Positions 28,435 to 36,740 of a stretch of 64,000 nt of DNA are shown here, piece after piece. Both the position numbers and the translations under genes were made by a program. Source of the DNA: Bacteroidales bacterium H3. Its GTDB lineage: Bacteria; Bacteroidota; Bacteroidia; Bacteroidales; Muribaculaceae. Below the pieces are notes generated by a model. The model made no database searches, was not told the DNA's origin, and saw only the letters and a list, made by a program, of their open reading frames with translations. Location: the NCBI GenBank assembly GCA_001701135.1, contig DAAN01000030.1:378495-442494 (forward strand), in the 5' to 3' direction. The number at the start of each line of letters is the position of its first letter. The stretch's first letter is position 1.

Positions 28435-28988
28435 ATCTTTGCTTTTGGTATTAGGGTGATTGATTCAAGTTTGGCGATATTGGGTGAAATCGGCTTGATT
28501 GTCAGACTAACATCGTACTGCTCAGGAAGTAGCTTTACATTCGGGTAGTTGTTGAGATTGTAACTTCTCCAAAATGGAGTTCCGTTATAACGGAAACATA
28601 CCTCAGCTATTCGACTTGTTGAATATCCCTTTAGGGAAGTTATCAAGGTTGTTGGAACAATTGACTGCGCCTTTATATTCCAATAAATAAAAATCGCAAG
28701 GGAAACTGAAAGACCGCCAATGGCAATAGATTTCAGATACTTTTCATATTGGAATTTCCGAGATATAATAAAACAACCGATTGCAATAAGCCATACGGCA
28801 ATCATCAGGAAATCATATATCCGACTGGAGATAAGAAATCCTCTTGAAATCCATAACACTGCACTCATAAGCGCGATAATCGCCCATAGAGAATAGTCAA
28901 TCGACCGTGAACGTGTCGACTGATATATTCCCTTGCCTATGCCATAGGCAATAGCGATTATTACTATGTAGCACAGTGTCGTTTCCAT
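28431..28988 (-). CDS. Membrane protein, unknown
   Basis: The 185-residue product has four predicted hydrophobic helices (up to about residue 105), then a short beta-rich domain (TTLITSLKGYSTSRIAEVCFRYNG). It overlaps the next gene by ATGA and lies four bases after the gene upstream. Confidence 0.64.
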   Translation of the reverse strand: METTLCYIVIIAIAYGIGKGIYQSTRSRSIDYSLWAIIALMSAVLWISRGFLISSRIYDFLMIAVWLIAIGCFIISRKFQYEKYLKSIAIGGLSVSLAIFIYWNIKAQSIVPTTLITSLKGYSTSRIAEVCFRYNGTPFWRSYNLNNYPNVKLLPEQYDVSLTIKPISPNIAKLESITLIPKAKI

Positions 28989-28992
28989 ATTG

Positions 28993-29469
28993 TCATGTTA
29001 GTATTTCAAGCATACGCTTCTTAAGTTTCTTATAGTTGGCATATAACGCGAATCGTAGAAACAGGAAATCAATCAAAACAAAAGGTATAAATATCAATAG
29101 CTTTGCTATGCCCACAGCGATTCCATTTGTAAAACAAGATGATAACACAAGCATAAATATAAATAGCAATCCCATATTCCATACGGCCATCATAACCAAT
29201 ACAAACTCACTCATACCAACCGCCAAATGAACACGACATTTATCTTTTCCAACTTGCTCTACAATGCTGACTGCATCGGAGGCAAAGGAATTAAAATAAT
29301 ATGTATTCAGAGCTATGCGGAATCCATTTTGCCACACTGTACCGCGAAATTCTCCTTTCTTGCCATAGTTCGTCCTGTCACATGAAATAATGGTAGTAGA
29401 AGATATAAACGATAAGAGTTCATCCCGGCTCACATTCACTACAATATCGCGTTTGAAAAAGGCAATCAT
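28993..29469 (-). CDS. Membrane protein, unknown
   Basis: The 158-residue product has a soluble N-terminal half (VVNVSRDELLSFISSTTIISC; FRIALNTYYFNSF) and two C-terminal helices. ATG 29469 (MIAFFKRD) is preferred, because it overlaps the stop of the small upstream gene as ATGA, just after AAAGGAGG. The longer frame to 29514 would run inside that gene. Confidence 0.62.
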   Translation of the reverse strand: MIAFFKRDIVVNVSRDELLSFISSTTIISCDRTNYGKKGEFRGTVWQNGFRIALNTYYFNSFASDAVSIVEQVGKDKCRVHLAVGMSEFVLVMMAVWNMGLLFIFMLVLSSCFTNGIAVGIAKLLIFIPFVLIDFLFLRFALYANYKKLKKRMLEILT

Positions 29470-29642
29470 TTTCGACCTCCTTTCCGATTTATCAGCCAAA
29501 GTAATCTGCCCCAAAACAGCACATTGCCACCCACAAGCATAATGTTGGTAATTCTGTCTGGAGAATCGAAACAGAATATCAGACTGAACATGAACAGAAA
29601 GACTATTACAGCCGATGCTATTGCTTTGCCAATATGCTCCAT
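29466..29642 (-). CDS. 58-residue membrane protein
   Basis: This short gene starts at ATG 29642 (MEHIGKAIASAVIVFLFMFSL) and has two hydrophobic helices. It ends in NRKGGRK, whose codons contain AAAGGAGG just before the next ATG. It fills the gap between two array genes (two bases after one, four overlapping the other), which supports it as real. Confidence 0.6.
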   Translation of the reverse strand: MEHIGKAIASAVIVFLFMFSLIFCFDSPDRITNIMLVGGNVLFWGRLLWLINRKGGRK

Positions 29643-29644
29643 AG

Positions 29645-30595
29645 TTATTTCTTTTTGTGTTTGAACTTGATGGTTTTCTTGGCGTTGCGCTTGGGATATT
29701 TGACCTTGATTATCACAGGGTCGTCGTAGCCATCTGCCTCAATACGGAGTGTAGCTTCTTTTAACGGCTTGCCTTCTTCATCAGTTAAACCATAATCATA
29801 ATCCCAGAATATTCGACATGGATGTTTTTCATCAAAGTATTCCGGTGATAAAAATCGGGAATCTTCTTCGTTGTCATCGTCTATCCATATTCGTTCAATA
29901 TACAAATCATCTTTGTCAATGCGGTTGCCTTCCTCATCAATCACATTGAGGTCGAGATAATGATTTATTTCTTTTTTCACAGAAATAGCACCTCCAAGAA
30001 CAAGTACGTCGCCCGTTAATACCGACTCGTCTGCTTCAAGCACAATATCTAAATTATCGGACCATCGCTTGATTAGCACTTTCAGAATATGATATCCGGG
30101 AAATGACACTTCCAATGTATCTCCGGGTGCAACTTCTATTTCAAAATCACCTTCAATACCTGATGCACAACCCTTATTGTTTCGTAAATTGATTATAGTT
30201 GCTCCTATTATTGGTTCACGTTGCATTACCCCATTGTTCTTTACCATTTCTGATACTGCTCCTTTCACCAAAAATGTATCAATTACGGCATGGACGGCAA
30301 TATCTCCCATAGGGAGCGACACATCCGGATCAGACATCTGCGCGGAAACCGTGTTTGGGGTCAGCAACGCGAACGAAGCCGCCGAGATTCCGGCGAGGGC
30401 GATGGCTTTACCCCTGCGCTGACGTGAGCGGAGCTGCTGCTCCAAATAGCGGACTTCCGCCTCGCATTTGGGGCATGTGCCGAGGCAGTCGCCCTTGTAA
30501 CGACACTCCGACGTTACAAACTCAATATCGTTCGCCTCGGCAATTTGCCGACGAATCTCTTTCAGTATCTTGCAGGTCTGTTTTCCTCGTGCCAT
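29645..30595 (-). CDS. Membrane protein with Cys-rich N-terminal module and carboxypeptidase-regulatory-like domain
   Basis: The 316-residue product has three parts. Residues 1-60 are a cytoplasmic module (TCKILKEIRRQIAEAN, CRYKGDCLGTCPKCE, then a basic helix) almost identical to the next gene upstream. A membrane helix or signal follows (about 62-85). The rest is periplasmic, with a CarboxypepD_reg-like part (PIIGATIINLRNNKGCASGIEGDFEI) and a charged beta domain. ATG 30595 is used; 30601 is a TTG. Confidence 0.72.
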   Translation of the reverse strand: MARGKQTCKILKEIRRQIAEANDIEFVTSECRYKGDCLGTCPKCEAEVRYLEQQLRSRQRRGKAIALAGISAASFALLTPNTVSAQMSDPDVSLPMGDIAVHAVIDTFLVKGAVSEMVKNNGVMQREPIIGATIINLRNNKGCASGIEGDFEIEVAPGDTLEVSFPGYHILKVLIKRWSDNLDIVLEADESVLTGDVLVLGGAISVKKEINHYLDLNVIDEEGNRIDKDDLYIERIWIDDDNEEDSRFLSPEYFDEKHPCRIFWDYDYGLTDEEGKPLKEATLRIEADGYDDPVIIKVKYPKRNAKKTIKFKHKKK

Positions 30596-30597
30596 AA

Positions 30598-31383
30598 TCA
30601 ATAGCGGTTAGGGTCAAAACTTATTGGCAAATTCATATATACATTAACTTTCCTGCCTTCATGTTGCCCCGGGATGAAATCAGGAAACAGTCTTATAACC
30701 CTCAGGACTTCTCTGTCAAGAGCAGAATCCATACCTCTGACTATCTGTGGGTCGCACACATGGCCTAATGTGTCAACATAAAACCTTACTCTGACACTTC
30801 CTTGAAAACAACCAACCATTTCTTTCGGATATTTGAGATTGTCGCCAATGAATTTCAACAATGCTGCCTGCCCTCCCGGATACTCCGGCATTTGCTCCAC
30901 TACTTGATATATTTTGTTCTCGTCATTATCATCATCTTCCATTGGGATTTCGCCTTGAGTTACAACAACCTCCGTTTCGTTGTTAATCTCGCCATCTTTA
31001 ACACCGTTGTTAATACACACAACAGAATCTTCAATCATCGGCAATTCGCCTACCTCGATTGTGTCAGTAACCTCAATCTGCTCGACTGATGTCTCTGGTT
31101 CGCCTTGCAATGTATAGCTCGATTGATTTGACGATGTGCCGCTGCATCCCGACATGAGAATCATACCCGCCGAGATACCGGCGAGGGCTACGGCTTTTCC
31201 GGAGAGGGAGCGGGTGCGGAGCTGTTGCTCCAAGTAGCGCACCTCGGCCTCGCATTTGGGGCACGTGCCGAGGCAGTCGCCCTTGTAGCGACACTCCGAA
31301 GTGGCGAACTCGATGCCGTTTGCCTCGGCTATCTGCCGGCGTATCTCTTTCAATATCTTGCAGGTCTGCTTTCCTTGTGCCAT
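30598..31383 (-). CDS. TonB-like energy transducer with Cys-rich N-terminal module
   Basis: The 261-residue product shares residues 1-60 with the neighbour at 29645 (Cys at 8, 31, 37, 41 and 44). A helix with a lipobox-like LMSGCSG follows (about 65-80). The C-terminal ~95 residues are a TonB domain (MPEYPGGQAALLKFIGDNLKYP, GSVRVRFYVDTLGHV, VLRVIRLFPDFIPGQHEG). It may couple membrane energy to an outer-membrane receptor. It lies two bases from the radical SAM gene. Confidence 0.78.
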   Translation of the reverse strand: MAQGKQTCKILKEIRRQIAEANGIEFATSECRYKGDCLGTCPKCEAEVRYLEQQLRTRSLSGKAVALAGISAGMILMSGCSGTSSNQSSYTLQGEPETSVEQIEVTDTIEVGELPMIEDSVVCINNGVKDGEINNETEVVVTQGEIPMEDDDNDENKIYQVVEQMPEYPGGQAALLKFIGDNLKYPKEMVGCFQGSVRVRFYVDTLGHVCDPQIVRGMDSALDREVLRVIRLFPDFIPGQHEGRKVNVYMNLPISFDPNRY

Positions 31384-31385
31384 AG

Positions 31386-32009
31386 TCAGTGTTTGCGGAT
31401 TTGATAGGTGAATAAGTCGAATCGGGAAAAGCCGAGCTGTTCAAGCGCGGCGCGGCTTGCCTCGCGGTCGGCATCAGTGTTGAACTCCGGTATCAGCGGT
31501 ATGCGGACGATGCAATCGCTTTGCCGCCCGCTGTTGGCTATCAGTCGGAGATTGGAGAGGACAATGGAGTTTCCCCGCCCGGTATAGTTGCGGTAAATCT
31601 CAGGATTCATGTCCTTGATGTCGATAATCAGAGTATTTACCACAGGGAGCAAGGACGCGATATTGTCTGTCGGAACATTTAGCGATGTTTCAAGATTGAT
31701 TTGCCAGCTATCGCCGCACAGCTCGCGGAAACGTCGGATAAAACCGGGTTGCAGACACGGTTCTCCTCCACCGAATGTCACACCGCCATTGGTGGCGAGG
31801 AAATAAAGCTCGTCAATGCGAGTCTCGGTATAGAGCTTTTCCGGCGAATACTCACGGAAACGTCCGCCGTCGCCTAACGACTGCGGGTTAAGACAATAGC
31901 GACAACATAGCGGACAGCCATGAAAAGCCACAAGCGTGGTGACGCCATCGCCGTCAGTCGATAGGCGATGCCGCGCAATGCCGATTATCTTAGCCCGTTG
32001 CAGTTCCAT
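31386..32009 (-). CDS. Radical SAM activating enzyme (PflA/NrdG-like)
   Basis: The 207-residue product has the CX3CX2C cluster motif (C32, C36 and C39 in GCPLCCRYCLNP) and a GGGEP SAM-binding motif near residue 80. The NLETSLNVP and DIKDMNPEIY segments are like those of glycyl-radical activases. No glycyl radical enzyme is nearby, so its target is unknown; the Cys-rich modules of the next two genes are candidates. It heads the long minus-strand operon, next to the IS. Confidence 0.82.
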   Translation of the reverse strand: MELQRAKIIGIARHRLSTDGDGVTTLVAFHGCPLCCRYCLNPQSLGDGGRFREYSPEKLYTETRIDELYFLATNGGVTFGGGEPCLQPGFIRRFRELCGDSWQINLETSLNVPTDNIASLLPVVNTLIIDIKDMNPEIYRNYTGRGNSIVLSNLRLIANSGRQSDCIVRIPLIPEFNTDADREASRAALEQLGFSRFDLFTYQIRKH

Positions 32010-32033
32010 GAGGGTCTATTATCTGTAATATCG

Positions 32034-32041
32034 CAAAATTA
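32034..32041 (-). promoter_or_regulatory. -7 box of the radical SAM/array operon
   Basis: On the minus strand this reads TAATTTTG (TAnnTTTG), 25 bases before the ATG at 32009. The IS target duplication begins three bases upstream of the box, so any native -33 box has been moved away by the insertion. Confidence 0.5.
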
Positions 32042-32108
32042 GTAAAAAAAATGGCACAAGCCGAAATTCCAGTGCATGAAATTTCTCAGAAAGTGTTAAA
32101 TTTGCAGT

Positions 32109-32459
32109 ATGACAACAGCACAAGCATTCTGGGAATTCCTGCCCGCAGGGTTGGATGAGCTTTTTGAAATGGTCGATTTCAAGAAGACCGACGCGTCGTA
32201 TGATATATGGCTCGATGAGAAGAAACTCCGTTCGGAAGAAGACAAACGCAACGACAATATCGTGGCCCGAGGCTATACGGATTACTTTGTGATACAGGAC
32301 TTTCCCATGCGTGGACGTCCTGTATACCTGCATATGCGCAAGAACAAATGGTGGGATAAGGAGACCAATGAGATATTCAGCTATTCGCTGGAACTACCCA
32401 ACGCCGACGGGACACGACTCAGCCGTGAGTTCGTGGATTTTTTAAAATACGAAGGTTGA
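32109..32459 (+). CDS. ISAon1-type transposase N-terminal region protein
   Basis: The 116-residue product (AFWEFLPAGLDELFEMVDF, IQDFPMRGRPVYLHMRKNKWWDKETNE, LSREFVDFLKYEG) is the first ORF of ISAon1-like elements. A TAAATTTG box lies only four bases before the ATG. It ends 34 bases before the second ORF. Confidence 0.82.
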   Translation: MTTAQAFWEFLPAGLDELFEMVDFKKTDASYDIWLDEKKLRSEEDKRNDNIVARGYTDYFVIQDFPMRGRPVYLHMRKNKWWDKETNEIFSYSLELPNADGTRLSREFVDFLKYEG

Positions 32460-32493
32460 GAATACAGCTCTGTCGATAAAGCACATTGCTGAG

Positions 32494-33420
32494 ATGTACT
32501 GCGTCAACGGCAAGCATTACGCTGATTTATACCGTAATAAGCTGAGCGGATATCATGAGTGGCGCGAGTCGGAGCTTGGATGCGGATTCTATTTCAACGC
32601 CGCCAACATCGGACCGTACATGAGCCTTGACGAGACATGCCTGAGCAACGGCGAGGTGTGGACGTTCCTCACCAACAAGGACGGCCACGGCGGCAAGGGC
32701 ACTCTGGCGGCAGCAATACCCGGCACAAAGAGCGACGAGATAATCTCCATCCTCATATCGGCAATGGACAAATCGGTCAGACGCAGCGTAAAAGAGGTCA
32801 CATGTGACCTGTCGCCGTCAATGATGCTCATCGCCGCCGAAGTCTTCTATAATGCCCATGTGGTCAACGACCGTTTCCACGTGCAGCAGGTCTACAACGA
32901 GGCCGTCGACGAAATCCGCATCGACATACGCCGTCAGCTGATTGCGCAGGACAACGCACGTGACAAGTCCGAACCGGTTCCGACATATTCAAACGGCGAG
33001 ACCATGCGTCAGATACTGGCACGCAGCAAGCACACGCTGATGATGTCTGCCAACAGATGAACTGACATTCAGAAACACCGCGTCAACATACTGTTCAAAC
33101 ACTATCCCATCCTCCGTCAGGCATATAACCTTGCGATGAGCCTCCGCAGCATATTCAACCAAAAAATATCGCCCACAAGGGCAATGAAGAAAATGAATGA
33201 CTGGTACGGAAAGGTACTCGCTCTGGACAATCACAGCTTCAGATCCGTTATCAAGACTTTCAAGAACCACGCTCCGACAATACTCAACTATTTCCGTCGG
33301 CGTGCCACCAACGCCTCGGCAGAGGCTTTCAACTCCAAAGTGAAAATCTTCCGTGCCCAGATGAGAGGTGTCCGTGATAGAAATTTCTTCATCTTCCGTC
33401 TGGTCAAACTCTACGCCTGA
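32494..33420 (+). pseudogene. ISAon1-type transposase, split by an in-frame stop
   Basis: The DDE-type transposase reads through HEWRESELG, LDETCLS, VTCDLSP and VNDRFHVQQ, then meets TGA at 33058-33060 after SANR. In the same frame, sense codons resume (TDIQKHRVNILFKHYPILRQ ... NASAEAFNSKVK) to TGA at 33420. Family members usually have Trp or a sense codon here, so one TGG-to-TGA change is enough. The catalytic Glu lies after the stop, so transposition activity should be lost. Confidence 0.82.
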
Positions 33421-33619
33421 TTTTTAACACTTCGCGATGCTACATTTTAACATATGCACCGTGTTTTCGGCTTGACCCAAAAAAATCAACACTCGCTATA
33501 ACAAACTCCCCATTAAAGCGTGGAAAATCAGCTCGCAAGCGAATAAATCCTCCCAAATATAGGTGATTTCTCATGTAATCCATAAATTTCCGGCAACACC
33601 GGGGATTATTTCCCAATCC

Positions 33620-33653
33620 GGCGGCTTTTGGTCGTGTACGAGCAAAAGCCGCC
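33620..33653 (-). terminator. Hairpin downstream of the ParB gene, shared type
   Basis: The perfect 11-bp stem GGCGGCTTTTG/CAAAAGCCGCC lies 48 bases after the ParB stop. Its arm and flank (TACGAGCAAAAGCCGCCCCG) match the hairpin at 17881. Nothing else is visible in 33487-33619. Confidence 0.6.
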
Positions 33654-33700
33654 CCGCGCCTTTCGGCTTGGGGTGGCTCGCTCAAACATTTACCTATGGT

Positions 33701-35518
33701 TTAGGCGGCAGCTTCTTCGGTGTCGTTGATTTCTTCGGGTGCTTCCTCGGCAGGGGCAGCCACAATTTCCTCGGCAGGGTCGGTCACGGTTTCCTCCGGC
33801 TCATCGGCTTCGGGAGTGTCGGGAATGTCGGCGGTTTCGGGAGTCTCGGGTTCGGCCTCCGGCTGTTCGGCAGGTTCGAGTTGCGCGATGCGTTCTTCAA
33901 GTTTTTTGTGACGCTTCTCGTAAACCTCGTTGTACTGGCTCTCGATTGCCGCGAACTCGTCCGGCATGTGCTTCTTGGCGAAAGCAAAAAGGAGGCCGGA
34001 TATTGCGTTTGTGCGGTATGCTCCCTGAAAGTTGTCTATCAGGAAATCCCTGCGGATAATCGCCTTGGTCTTGGCGTTGAGCTTGGCGATGATTGCCATT
34101 TTCTCCTTGTCAGTGAGTGGAGCGTATGCCTCGCGCTCGGTCAGCCCCACGGCCTCGTAATGCTCCCTGCGGAGCGATGAGAGCAGGAAGAAATATATCA
34201 TCTTTTCTTCCTCGTTGGTGAATTTGGCGTCGGTGATGTCAACCTTTTTGATTTGCTCCTTTGTAGCGGCGATTGTATTCTCAACGGCTATCTCCCTGTT
34301 GCGCACGTCCTTTGCCTTTAGGTCGGCTATTATCGCGGTGGCGGCACTGCCGCCCTCACGCTGTTTTACGGGCACATCCTTGTAGCCGAGGGTCACGTCA
34401 TTGCGCCCGACACATATACAGAGGGTTATTTCTCCCGCCTCGCTCTTTGAGAGCAGTTCGGCTCGTTCAGTGTAATACTCCTGCATTTCTTCTTGATAGT
34501 CCTGCTCCATATCTGCGTATTCCTCGTCGGTATCATCTTCCTCCCTCTGCGGCGCGTCGGGTTCAGTCGGGAAGCGTTTGGGATAATCGCTCACGGTCTC
34601 TACTTCATATCCCATTTCGGCAAGGCGCGAGGCAACGGCCTCGTTGGTGTCATATTGGTACTGGCAGAAATTGGCCTCGGGGTGTACGGCAAGCATGGCA
34701 ACGGCCTTTTCGGTGATATATGCCGTGTGCTTCTCTTTGAGGCATGAGGATTTTGCGCATTTTCCCTCGTAGCCCTCTTCCACGAAAAGAAGCAGGTTGC
34801 AGGTGTTGTGGGGGCATGAGGCGCAGGCTGACTTGTCAAAGCTGTAACGGCACAGCTCGGTTGTAAAGTCGCGCTCTATCATCTGCGCCACCTTTGAGGC
34901 GGTCATGCCTCGCCAACTGTTATATGGCAGACCGTCTTTGAGGTGCTTTTCGTAAACCTCAAGCTGAATGTCCTCACCGTAGCGGCATATCTCGGAAGCC
35001 ACGCTCACGGTGATGTCATCCGTGTCAAGGAGTGAGGCTATTTCGGGTATGAGGGTTGTGAGTTTCATTCGGGTGCGGATATAGGTCTCGCTCTTTCCCA
35101 CCTGCACGGCGAGCGACTGCGTGTCGTAGCGACCGCTCTCTATAAGGTTGCGGAAAGCCACGGCTTCCTCCATTGGGGCGATGTCCTGTCGTTGCAGGTT
35201 CTCGGTAATAGCCATTTCCTCTGCCTCCTTGTCGGAAAGCGTGTCAAATATAACAGCCGGAATATACTCCCTCCCTGCCATGAGCGAGGCTCGGTAACGT
35301 CTTTCGCCAAAGACTATCTCGTAGCGGTCGGTGCCGGGTATCGGACGCACACCGACAGGCTGTAACACCCCCTGCTGACGGATAGAGTCGGCAAGTTCGG
35401 TGAGGGTCTGCTCATCGAAGTTCTTACGGGGGTTGAAGCCGCTCGGCTGAACGAGCGAGAGGGCGATTGCGGTTGCGTTGACTGCGTTGCTGGCGTTGGT
35501 GTGGTTTGCTGCTTCCAT
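33701..35518 (-). CDS. ParB/RepB/Spo0J family protein
   Basis: The 605-residue product has an N-terminal ParB nuclease-like domain (LVQPSGFNPRKNFDEQTLTELADSI, FGERRYRASLMAG, EEMAITENLQRQDIAPMEEA) and a central HTH (SLAVQVGKSETYIRTRMKL). A Cys cluster (SACASCPHNTC, CAKSSC) and a long acidic Pro/Glu tail follow. It may partition or regulate the excised ICE. ATG 35518 is used. The longer frame to 35695 runs through leader copy 3 and is not conserved. Confidence 0.88.
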   Translation of the reverse strand: MEAANHTNASNAVNATAIALSLVQPSGFNPRKNFDEQTLTELADSIRQQGVLQPVGVRPIPGTDRYEIVFGERRYRASLMAGREYIPAVIFDTLSDKEAEEMAITENLQRQDIAPMEEAVAFRNLIESGRYDTQSLAVQVGKSETYIRTRMKLTTLIPEIASLLDTDDITVSVASEICRYGEDIQLEVYEKHLKDGLPYNSWRGMTASKVAQMIERDFTTELCRYSFDKSACASCPHNTCNLLLFVEEGYEGKCAKSSCLKEKHTAYITEKAVAMLAVHPEANFCQYQYDTNEAVASRLAEMGYEVETVSDYPKRFPTEPDAPQREEDDTDEEYADMEQDYQEEMQEYYTERAELLSKSEAGEITLCICVGRNDVTLGYKDVPVKQREGGSAATAIIADLKAKDVRNREIAVENTIAATKEQIKKVDITDAKFTNEEEKMIYFFLLSSLRREHYEAVGLTEREAYAPLTDKEKMAIIAKLNAKTKAIIRRDFLIDNFQGAYRTNAISGLLFAFAKKHMPDEFAAIESQYNEVYEKRHKKLEERIAQLEPAEQPEAEPETPETADIPDTPEADEPEETVTDPAEEIVAAPAEEAPEEINDTEEAAA

Positions 35519-35561
35519 AATTAAAATGGTTTTAATGTTTGAGAAATGTTTGTTTTTTGTT

Positions 35562-35788
35562 TTTCTCCCTTTTGTCTGAAGCCTTGCGGCTTCTCGCGTC
35601 CGGGTGATTTTTTCGATACAATCAGGACGGAGGGCACAGGTGGCGCAAGGCAAGCGTGGCAAGCGAAAAAATACGGAATACCCGATTTGGCACAAATCGC
35701 GGAAGGCTGCCGGATTTTTTCACGCAGCCAAGCCGCAGGCGGTCGCTTGCCGCCGTCACCGCCAGCCGTAACTTTGTAACGAAAAATA
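35562..35788 (-). promoter_or_regulatory. Structured 5' leader, copy 3 (divergent)
   Basis: The order of elements is as in copies 1 and 2: TTTCTCCCTTTTG, a GAAGCCTTGCGGCTTC hairpin, GGAATACCC at 35675, a GATTTGGCACAAATC hairpin, GGAAGGCTGCCGG, and CCGTAACTTTGTAACG. The hairpin stem sequence differs from copies 1 and 2 but still pairs, which supports RNA structure. It ends 43 bases before the ParB start. Confidence 0.65.
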
Positions 35789-35822
35789 CACGGGCGCGAA
35801 AGCCTCGGGCCGACATAAGAGA

Positions 35823-35850
35823 GAATCCCCATGCTCGCGCACAGGGATTC
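35823..35850 (-). terminator. Hairpin after the histone-like gene
   Basis: GAATCCC and GGGATTC are separated by 14 bases, about 90 bases after the stop at 35943. It separates that gene from leader copy 3. There is no T run. Confidence 0.45.
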
Positions 35851-35942
35851 CCGGATAGCAAAGAAATTGTCCTATTGTTGAAATGGCAGTGTCACAGTAA
35901 AATGGAAGCCGCAGTGATGAATGCCCCTGCCGGAACTTACAG

Positions 35943-36137
35943 TCAGCTGTCCTGACTTTTGCCGGAGGCCGACACCTCCAGCGACAGCTTGCGAAACCGC
36001 TTTAGCAGCGGCTCCAGATCAAGCGAGGCGCGACGGGCGCGAAGCCCCGCCGCCTTGTTACCCTTGTCGAGCTGCGACGAGGCGTCCTTCATAAACGAGG
36101 TGGTGAGTGTTTCGATTTGATTAAGAAGATCCTTCAT
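35943..36137 (-). CDS. Histone H1-like protein (Hc1 family)
   Basis: The 64-residue basic helical product (SFMKDASSQLDKGNKAAGLRARRASLDLEPLLKRFRKLSLE) matches the short Hc1-like histone family of Bacteroidetes, which bind DNA without sequence preference. An ICE copy might silence or package the element. Confidence 0.78.
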   Translation of the reverse strand: MKDLLNQIETLTTSFMKDASSQLDKGNKAAGLRARRASLDLEPLLKRFRKLSLEVSASGKSQDS

Positions 36138-36200
36138 AAGCGAATATTTGGTTAAAGTGGTTAATAGTGTTTACGGGTTGGTTGAATGATGAATATTGTC

Positions 36201-36740
36201 TTACAGCAGCGGTATCTCGAAAGAGCTTACCACGCATTGCGCGTCGCGGTCGGTGATAAACCAGTATTCCGAGCGGTATGGAGTGCCGCTCTCCGATACG
36301 GCCTCGTACTCTATCTTGACCTTCCATCCGCTGAACGGCTTTCGGGGAGCGTCCGGAGCATCTATCGACATCAGGGAACGCATGGCCGACATCGAGGACA
36401 TCGGCCTCTCTACAAGCTCCCGGAGGGCGGGATTGTCAAAGTCCATGCTGCCGAGGTCACCGGTCTGCGACATCACTTTCTCGTTCACCTTCATCATAGA
36501 CACGGCTATCGCCATCTTCTCCTCGTCGTCGATGTAGCAGCGTCCGAAAACGCTGTCCGGCTCACTGACGGCGACCACCTTCACCGATTCCGGATTGTCA
36601 ACCGAGGCATAGAGGGCGGTCTGCGCCACGCGCACGGCTTTCTTCTGCGGCTTCTCGCGCCAGCACAGCGCCATAGCAATAAGTCCCCATACCAATGCGC
36701 CCGATACAAGCAGCACGGCAAGTTTTGTTCCCGGCCTCAT
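36201..36740 (-). CDS. Single-pass membrane protein of the ICE
   Basis: The 179-residue product has one helix at residues 5-27 (KLAVLLVSGALVWGLIAMAL) and a periplasmic alpha/beta domain (VKVVAVSEPDSVFGRCYIDDEEKMAIAVSMM; GWKVKIEYEAVSESG). No named family. ATG 36740 overlaps the upstream TGA by ATGA; longer frames are shadows. Confidence 0.7.
   Translation of the reverse strand: MRPGTKLAVLLVSGALVWGLIAMALCWREKPQKKAVRVAQTALYASVDNPESVKVVAVSEPDSVFGRCYIDDEEKMAIAVSMMKVNEKVMSQTGDLGSMDFDNPALRELVERPMSSMSAMRSLMSIDAPDAPRKPFSGWKVKIEYEAVSESGTPYRSEYWFITDRDAQCVVSSFEIPLL

Larger units (their letters stand above)
32053..33478 (+). mobile_element. ISL3-family (ISAon1-like) insertion sequence
   Basis: The 1,426-bp element has imperfect inverted ends: GGCACAAGCCGAA ... 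GTGCAT on the left (32053-32077) and the complement of GGGTCAAGCCGAA ... GTGCAT on the right (33453-33478). It is flanked by the 8-bp direct repeat AAAAAAAT (32045-32052 and 33479-33486), the duplication length typical of ISL3. It carries the two-part transposase genes of ISAon1-type elements. Confidence 0.82.

Noticed and set aside
33058..33060. TGA in the transposase as a recoded codon
   Set aside because: Nothing nearby suggests selenocysteine or programmed readthrough, and one base change explains it. It is treated as a nonsense mutation.
35519..35695. 59-residue N-terminal extension of the ParB-like protein
   Set aside because: It would translate leader copy 3, and the other leader copies carry no matching frame. 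ATG 35518 fits the family start.
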